Program-made: the position numbers and the translations under genes
From: Hominenteromicrobium sp900549945
GTDB lineage: Bacteria > Bacillota > Clostridia > Oscillospirales > Acutalibacteraceae
Length of the DNA stretch: 64,000 nucleotides
Direction of reading: 5' to 3'
Assembly: GCA_902472305.1 (NCBI GenBank)
Contig: CABRNK010000014.1
Coordinates: forward strand, 6,720-70,719
Notes under the pieces: model-generated
The model's database searches: none
What the model was told of the DNA's origin: nothing
What the model saw: the letters and a program-made list of their open reading frames with translations, nothing else
In this document: one piece after another, positions 61,077 to 64,000 of the stretch
How the letters are laid out: every line of letters starts with the position of its first letter
How positions within the stretch are numbered: the stretch's first letter is position 1

Positions 61077-61136
61077 GCGGCTGTGCCTCCCTGCCTGAAA
61101 ATTAACCATAAAATACATTGGTTTAGTATGCTTTAG

Positions 61137-61165
61137 ATCATACGCGCAAAAGCGCGGCTTGTCAA
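61137..61165 (-). promoter_or_regulatory. Promoter of metY
   Basis: Minus strand TTGACA (61165-61160), 17-nt spacer, TATGAT (61142-61137). An imperfect inverted repeat AACCA-N10-TGGTT lies just downstream at 61104-61123. Confidence 0.75.
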
Positions 61166-61207
61166 GCCCAAAATGCAAATTTTTATATCTGCTGAGGCGG
61201 GCACACG

Positions 61208-61249
61208 GATAAAGCGGAGGCACTTGCGGCTGAAACGCCCGGCGGCTTT
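61208..61249 (+). pseudogene. cysK remnant, left piece
   Basis: Fourteen codons reading DKAEALAAETPGGF, matching the cysteine synthase segment before '(F)MPxQFxNPANP'. Upstream similarity stops within a few codons, so the N-terminal ~120 residues of CysK are gone. Joined to the right piece (63405 on) it reads on without a gap. Confidence 0.75.
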
Positions 61250-61284
61250 TGGCAACGACAGGTAAGGGAGTTTTTATGTAGGGT

Positions 61285-61316
61285 ACGGTGTAACTCAATA
61301 AAATGGGTTACACCGT
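61285..61316. terminator. Hairpin near the left end of the insert
   Basis: Perfect 10-bp stem ACGGTGTAAC / GTTACACCGT, T-rich only on the plus side (TTTTCTTG). A second hairpin ATACCGT/ACGGTAT lies at 61340-61366, between it and the end of the thioredoxin-like gene. Confidence 0.55.
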
Positions 61317-61386
61317 TTTCTTGCTTTTGGAAACTGTCAATACCGTTTCCCTGCTTATTACGGTATGCGGAATTTTGCGATATTTT

Positions 61387-61773
61387 TCATTTCTGATGTT
61401 CTAATTTTTCTATTAAAGTCACGACTTCATTTGTTTTTAACACTTTTCCCATAGAAACAACCTTTTCATTGACAACAAGGGCTGGCATACTCATAACACC
61501 GTATTCCATTACTTTTTGCATATCCGTAATATATTCCACCTCTATGGAAAGCCCCATATCCTTTATTGCCTTTTGTGCGTTTTCATACTGTTCGCGGCAG
61601 GATTTACAGCCTGCGCCCAATACCTTAATGCAACAAATTCCGTCCTTTGCTTCAGGGCAGCAGTCATTTGCGATTTCTTCTGACTCACTTGTCGGGCATC
61701 CGCTGCTGCTGCAAGCGCAAGCAGGCGTTTTCTTTTCTTCTTCTTTTTTCTTTCCGAAATTAAACAATGCCAT
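61387..61773 (-). CDS. Thioredoxin-like redox-active disulfide protein
   Basis: 128 residues: a Lys/Glu- and Cys-rich N-terminus (three Cys pairs before residue 50) and a small thioredoxin fold with GAGCKSC active site and the cis-Pro loop MSMPALVV. Such proteins accompany COG0701 permeases and ArsR regulators in metal or metalloid cassettes; they may deliver thiol-bound metal or reduce a substrate. AGGAGG eight bases upstream of ATG 61773. Last gene of a three-gene operon; codon use is AT-rich unlike its chromosomal neighbours. Confidence 0.85.
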   Translation of the reverse strand: MALFNFGKKKEEEKKTPACACSSSGCPTSESEEIANDCCPEAKDGICCIKVLGAGCKSCREQYENAQKAIKDMGLSIEVEYITDMQKVMEYGVMSMPALVVNEKVVSMGKVLKTNEVVTLIEKLEHQK

Positions 61774-61791
61774 AATGATAACCTCCTAAAA

Positions 61792-62805
61792 TTAAACAAT
61801 GAAGTATTGTATTGCGTTGAAGAAATAGCCTGCAACGATAATACCGATTGTACATATCGCAACGAAAATGCCTAATAGTTTCGGTTTAACCGCCTTACGA
61901 AGCATAATCATTGACGGGAGAGAAAGGGTAGTCACGCCCATCATAAAGGAAAGGACAACGCCGAGCAAAGCGCCCTTTGCAAGTAGGGCTTCCGCAATCG
62001 GGATTGTGCCGAAAATATCCGCATACATCGGAACACCTGCGACAGCGGCAAGCACAACGCCAAACGGATTGTTATCCCCTAGCACCTTGACAATGAAATC
62101 TTCAGGTATCCAGTTGTGGATAATTGCACCGATACCGACACCGATTAGCACATAAGGCGCAACCTTTTTAGCTGTTGAAACGACCTGTTTCCAAGCGTAT
62201 TTCATACGGCCTTTGAAATGCAGTTCTTCCTGCGGAATATCAATAGCGTGACCGTTTCGGATATATTCCTCCACTTGATTTTCAAGGCGGAGCTTTTCAA
62301 TCAGCGTACCGCCTGCAACAGCGATTACCAAGCCGAGAACAACATACAAAACGGCAACTTTCCAACCGAAAATACTCATCAGAAGCACAAGACTTCCGAG
62401 GTCAACCATTGGCGAAGAAATCAAAAAGGAAAATGTAACGCCAAGCGGCAGACCTGCGCTTGTAAATCCGATAAACAGCGGAATAGAGGAACACGAACAG
62501 AACGGCGTTACCGTACCAAGTAATGCGGCGATGATATTCGCCCATATCCCGTGAAACCTGCCAAGTATCTTTTTTGTTCTTTCAGGCGGGAAATAGCTTT
62601 GAATATACGAGATAATTAGAATCAGCACGCCGAGCAAAATCATAATTTTAATCGTATCGTAAAAGAAAAACTGAACACTGGCGACGATTTTACTTGTGGT
62701 GTCTAAACCGCAGGCGTTCAAAATAATAGTAATGAGCCGATTCAACCAGTTCATACCGAGGACTTCATTTTGAAAAAAGTCCCAGCCAATTTTTAGTGCT
62801 TCCAT
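61792..62805 (-). CDS. COG0701-type permease (ArsP/DUF318 family)
   Basis: 337-residue membrane permease, about eight to ten helices, with the family signature TPFCSCSSIPLFIGF and a matching later GVPMYADIFGTIPIAEALL. The family includes ArsP-type exporters of organoarsenicals and related metalloid permeases; substrate here is inferred only from the ArsR neighbour. GAAAGGGG six bases before ATG 62805. AT-rich. Confidence 0.87.
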   Translation of the reverse strand: MEALKIGWDFFQNEVLGMNWLNRLITIILNACGLDTTSKIVASVQFFFYDTIKIMILLGVLILIISYIQSYFPPERTKKILGRFHGIWANIIAALLGTVTPFCSCSSIPLFIGFTSAGLPLGVTFSFLISSPMVDLGSLVLLMSIFGWKVAVLYVVLGLVIAVAGGTLIEKLRLENQVEEYIRNGHAIDIPQEELHFKGRMKYAWKQVVSTAKKVAPYVLIGVGIGAIIHNWIPEDFIVKVLGDNNPFGVVLAAVAGVPMYADIFGTIPIAEALLAKGALLGVVLSFMMGVTTLSLPSMIMLRKAVKPKLLGIFVAICTIGIIVAGYFFNAIQYFIV

Positions 62806-62838
62806 ACGAAACCCCTTTCATATAGTTACATTGAAATA

Positions 62839-62849
62839 TGTCTATGTGT
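62839..62849 (-). promoter_or_regulatory. Possible ArsR operator before the permease gene
   Basis: ACACATAGACA on the minus strand, identical over 11 bases to part of the arsR promoter (63230-63240). Suggests a second ArsR site between arsR and the permease. Confidence 0.5.
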
Positions 62850-62893
62850 ATTTCCAAATATAAGCCGTGCGGAAAAGTAATCTGTAAATCTTC

Positions 62894-63202
62894 TCACTTT
62901 TCACAGCACGACTCGCTTCTGCGTTCAATATCAAGTGTTGTCAACTGCTCCAAGCATTCCTTTGCCTGCTTCACGCCTTTTTCTGAAATAGAATAGTGCG
63001 TCCATTTTCCCTCTTTGCGGCCGACAACAATTTCAGCGTCGCAAAGAATTTTCATATGGTGAGAAAGCGTAGGCTGCGTGACATTGATTTCTTCCAACAG
63101 CCTGCAGGCACACTTTTCGCCCGAACGCAGCAGCTTTATAATTCTAATGCGGTTTTCATCGCAAAATGCTTTGAAGATTGCCGCAGTTCTTCTTTCGTCC
63201 AT
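62894..63202 (-). CDS. ArsR-family metalloregulator
   Basis: 102-residue winged-helix repressor: FKAFCDENRIRIIKLLRSGEKCACRLLEEINVTQPTLSHHMKIL, with the metal-type Cys pair CAC at the start of the DNA-recognition region and a C-terminal CC. Expected to release DNA on binding arsenite, cadmium or a related ion. GGGAGGTGAT site before ATG 63202. Autoregulation is likely through the operator at 63233-63259. Confidence 0.92.
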   Translation of the reverse strand: MDERRTAAIFKAFCDENRIRIIKLLRSGEKCACRLLEEINVTQPTLSHHMKILCDAEIVVGRKEGKWTHYSISEKGVKQAKECLEQLTTLDIERRSESCCEK

Positions 63203-63232
63203 CTCTCAAAATCACCTCCCATGGATAACTGT

Positions 63233-63270
63233 CTATGTGTTATTATATGCGTCACATAGAGAATTGTCAA
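63233..63270 (-). promoter_or_regulatory. arsR promoter with ArsR-type operator
   Basis: Perfect consensus on the minus strand: TTGACA (63270-63265), 17-nt spacer, TATAAT (63247-63242). The inverted repeat CTATGTG (63233-63239) / CACATAG (63253-63259) flanks the -10 box. Confidence 0.85.
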
Positions 63271-63401
63271 TGTGTTTTTGAAATTTAATAAAAAGGACAG
63301 CGTATAAAGCATTTCCGCTTTCTGCACTGTCTTTTGCCTTTTTAGCGCCCGTCAAGTTGTATTTCAATGTTGTTTTCGAATTATTTCCCTGCGGCATTAG
63401 C

Positions 63402-63616
63402 TTTATGCCGGGGCGGTTTACGAATGCGGCGAGTCCGGCCGCGCACCGCAGCACCACGGGGCCGGAGATCCGGCGGATACGGATGGCGGGGGCGATCTTT
63501 TTGTGGCGGGCGCCGGCACGGCGGCCGGCGTCGGCGAATACCTCAAGGCGCAGAACCCCGCCGTCCGTGTGGCCGCGGCGGAGCCGGCGGATTCGCCCGT
63601 GTTTTCGGGCGGGGTA
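63402..63616 (+). pseudogene. cysK remnant, right piece
   Basis: FMPGRFTNAASPAAHRSTTGPEI in one frame, then after a -1 shift near 63470 ADTDGGGDLFVAGAGT and GVGEYLKAQNPAVRVAAAEPADSPVFSGG in another. These are unmistakable cysteine synthase segments, but the GTGGT cofactor loop is shortened (GAGTAAG) and the last ~90 residues are missing. High GC, like the chromosome. Ends at a terminator. Confidence 0.82.
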
Positions 63617-63621
63617 TGCAG

Positions 63622-63653
63622 AAAGGGCGGAGCCGCGCAGCTCCGCCCTTTTT
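63622..63653 (+). terminator. Terminator after the cysK remnant
   Basis: Perfect 12-bp stem AAAGGGCGGAGC / GCTCCGCCCTTT with a 6-base loop, then TT; probably the former cysK terminator. Confidence 0.85.
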
Positions 63654-63682
63654 CACACACCGGTTCCCATGCCCGCTGCCGC

Positions 63683-63972
63683 TTACAAAGTACCCGCGCG
63701 GCTGTCAAGAATATCCTGCAGGGTGATGCCGTCGAGATATTCGTTGATGACGCGGTTTAGCCCCTGCCAGACCGGCAGCGTGATGCAGTCGCCGCTGCGG
63801 CCGCACAGGATGGGGTCGTGGTCGAGGCAGGCGACCGGCGCGAGGCTGCCCTCCGTGATGCGCAGAACCGCGCCGACCGTATATTTATCCGGCGTCTGCG
63901 CCAGCCGGTAGCCGCCCTGAAAGCCGCGGCTCGCGATCAGGATGTCCGATTTATTCAGCATGGGCACGATCT
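63683..63972 (-). CDS. Rrf2-family regulator, 5' end cut off by contig end
   Basis: Last ~96 codons of an Rrf2 (IscR/CymR-like) regulator: (Q)IVPMLNKSDILIASRGFQGGYRLAQ, TVGAVLRITEGSLAPVACL and three Cys spaced C-x7-C-x5-C (CLDHDPILCGRSGDC), a layout that can hold an Fe-S cluster. The winged-helix N-terminus lies beyond the contig end. Its position beside cysK and near metY suggests control of sulfur or cysteine metabolism. Confidence 0.9.
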
Positions 63973-64000
63973 AGATCGGAAGAGCGTCGTGTAGGGAAAG
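63973..64000. other. Illumina adapter sequence (contamination)
   Basis: The window ends with AGATCGGAAGAGCGTCGTGT followed by AGGGAAAG, the reverse-complement TruSeq universal adapter. It is not genomic. Confidence 0.97.

Larger units (their letters stand above)
61250..63404. mobile_element. AT-rich 2.15-kb insert (arsR-permease-thioredoxin cassette)
   Basis: A segment of markedly lower GC than its surroundings that interrupts the cysK remnant. GCTTT is present at both junctions (61245-61249 and 63400-63404), like a 5-bp target duplication. Removing one repeat and the insert restores the continuous frame ...ETPGGF-MPGRFTNAASP.... No transposase or recombinase is present and no terminal inverted repeat is evident, so it is a passive insert or a cassette whose mover is lost. 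Confidence 0.6.

Noticed and set aside
60952..61136. SAM riboswitch upstream of metY
   Set aside because: No CTTATC...GAGG core or K-turn elements are visible on the minus strand.
1..64000. tRNA, rRNA or prophage genes
   Set aside because: No tRNA T-loop signature, rRNA segment, integrase, terminase or transposase was seen on either strand.

Overview
This window is a high-GC (roughly 60-65 %) chromosomal contig of a spore-forming gut-type Firmicute, most likely an Oscillospirales/Ruminococcaceae-like clostridium. The signs are strong Shine-Dalgarno sites, frequent TTG/GTG starts, a SpoVB-type flippase and a BofA-like sporulation protein, a SCIFF ranthipeptide system, CcpA-type cre boxes, and a purine pathway in which PurH is replaced by separate IMP cyclohydrolase and AICAR formyltransferase proteins. 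The last 28 bases are Illumina adapter, so the right edge is a contig end.

Layout. 1-3.3 kb: enolase 3' end, a small unknown protein, a TIM-barrel sugar isomerase/epimerase, a FeoA-domain protein and a serine hydrolase. 3.3-13.9 kb: an LplBCA-type sugar ABC importer behind a long structured leader, then a cre-controlled group with a GH2 beta-mannosidase (frameshifted in this assembly), an ADP-ribosylglycohydrolase-family protein and a mannose-6-phosphate isomerase. 13.9-19.7 kb: acyltransferase, preQ1 riboswitch plus queT, and an aldolase-kinase-isomerase operon. 19.8-31.4 kb: flippase, ABC exporter, Fe-S aldo/keto reductase, murD, rnr, bofA-like, nagA, and a zinc-ribbon membrane protein with DNA-level tandem repeats. 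31.6-42.3 kb: asnA, an MFS exporter with a 12-codon leader peptide, lysoplasmalogenase, SDR, nucleosidase, GH27 alpha-galactosidase and accessory genes. 42.4-49.7 kb: purine cluster (purE, M29 peptidase, purM, purN, PurO-type cyclohydrolase, AICAR formyltransferase, purD) with a leader-ORF/attenuator in front of purE. 49.7-61 kb: GH36 alpha-galactosidase, cre-controlled GH130 phosphorylase, methyltransferase, MATE pump, the SCIFF peptide/maturase/decarboxylase operon and metY. 61.2-63.4 kb: an AT-rich arsR-permease-thioredoxin cassette sitting exactly inside a decayed cysK remnant, followed by a truncated Rrf2 regulator.

Together the GH2, GH130, ManA, GH27 and GH36 genes and the sugar importer suggest growth on (galacto)mannan-type oligosaccharides under carbon catabolite control. 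Most promoters found by eye have a 17-nt spacer, which makes the site calls mutually consistent. The observations I consider most worth following are a two-copy, ~105-bp structured element with a compensatory base change directly upstream of two unrelated genes, the attenuator-like leaders of purE and the MFS exporter, and the seamless insertion of the metalloid-type cassette into cysK.
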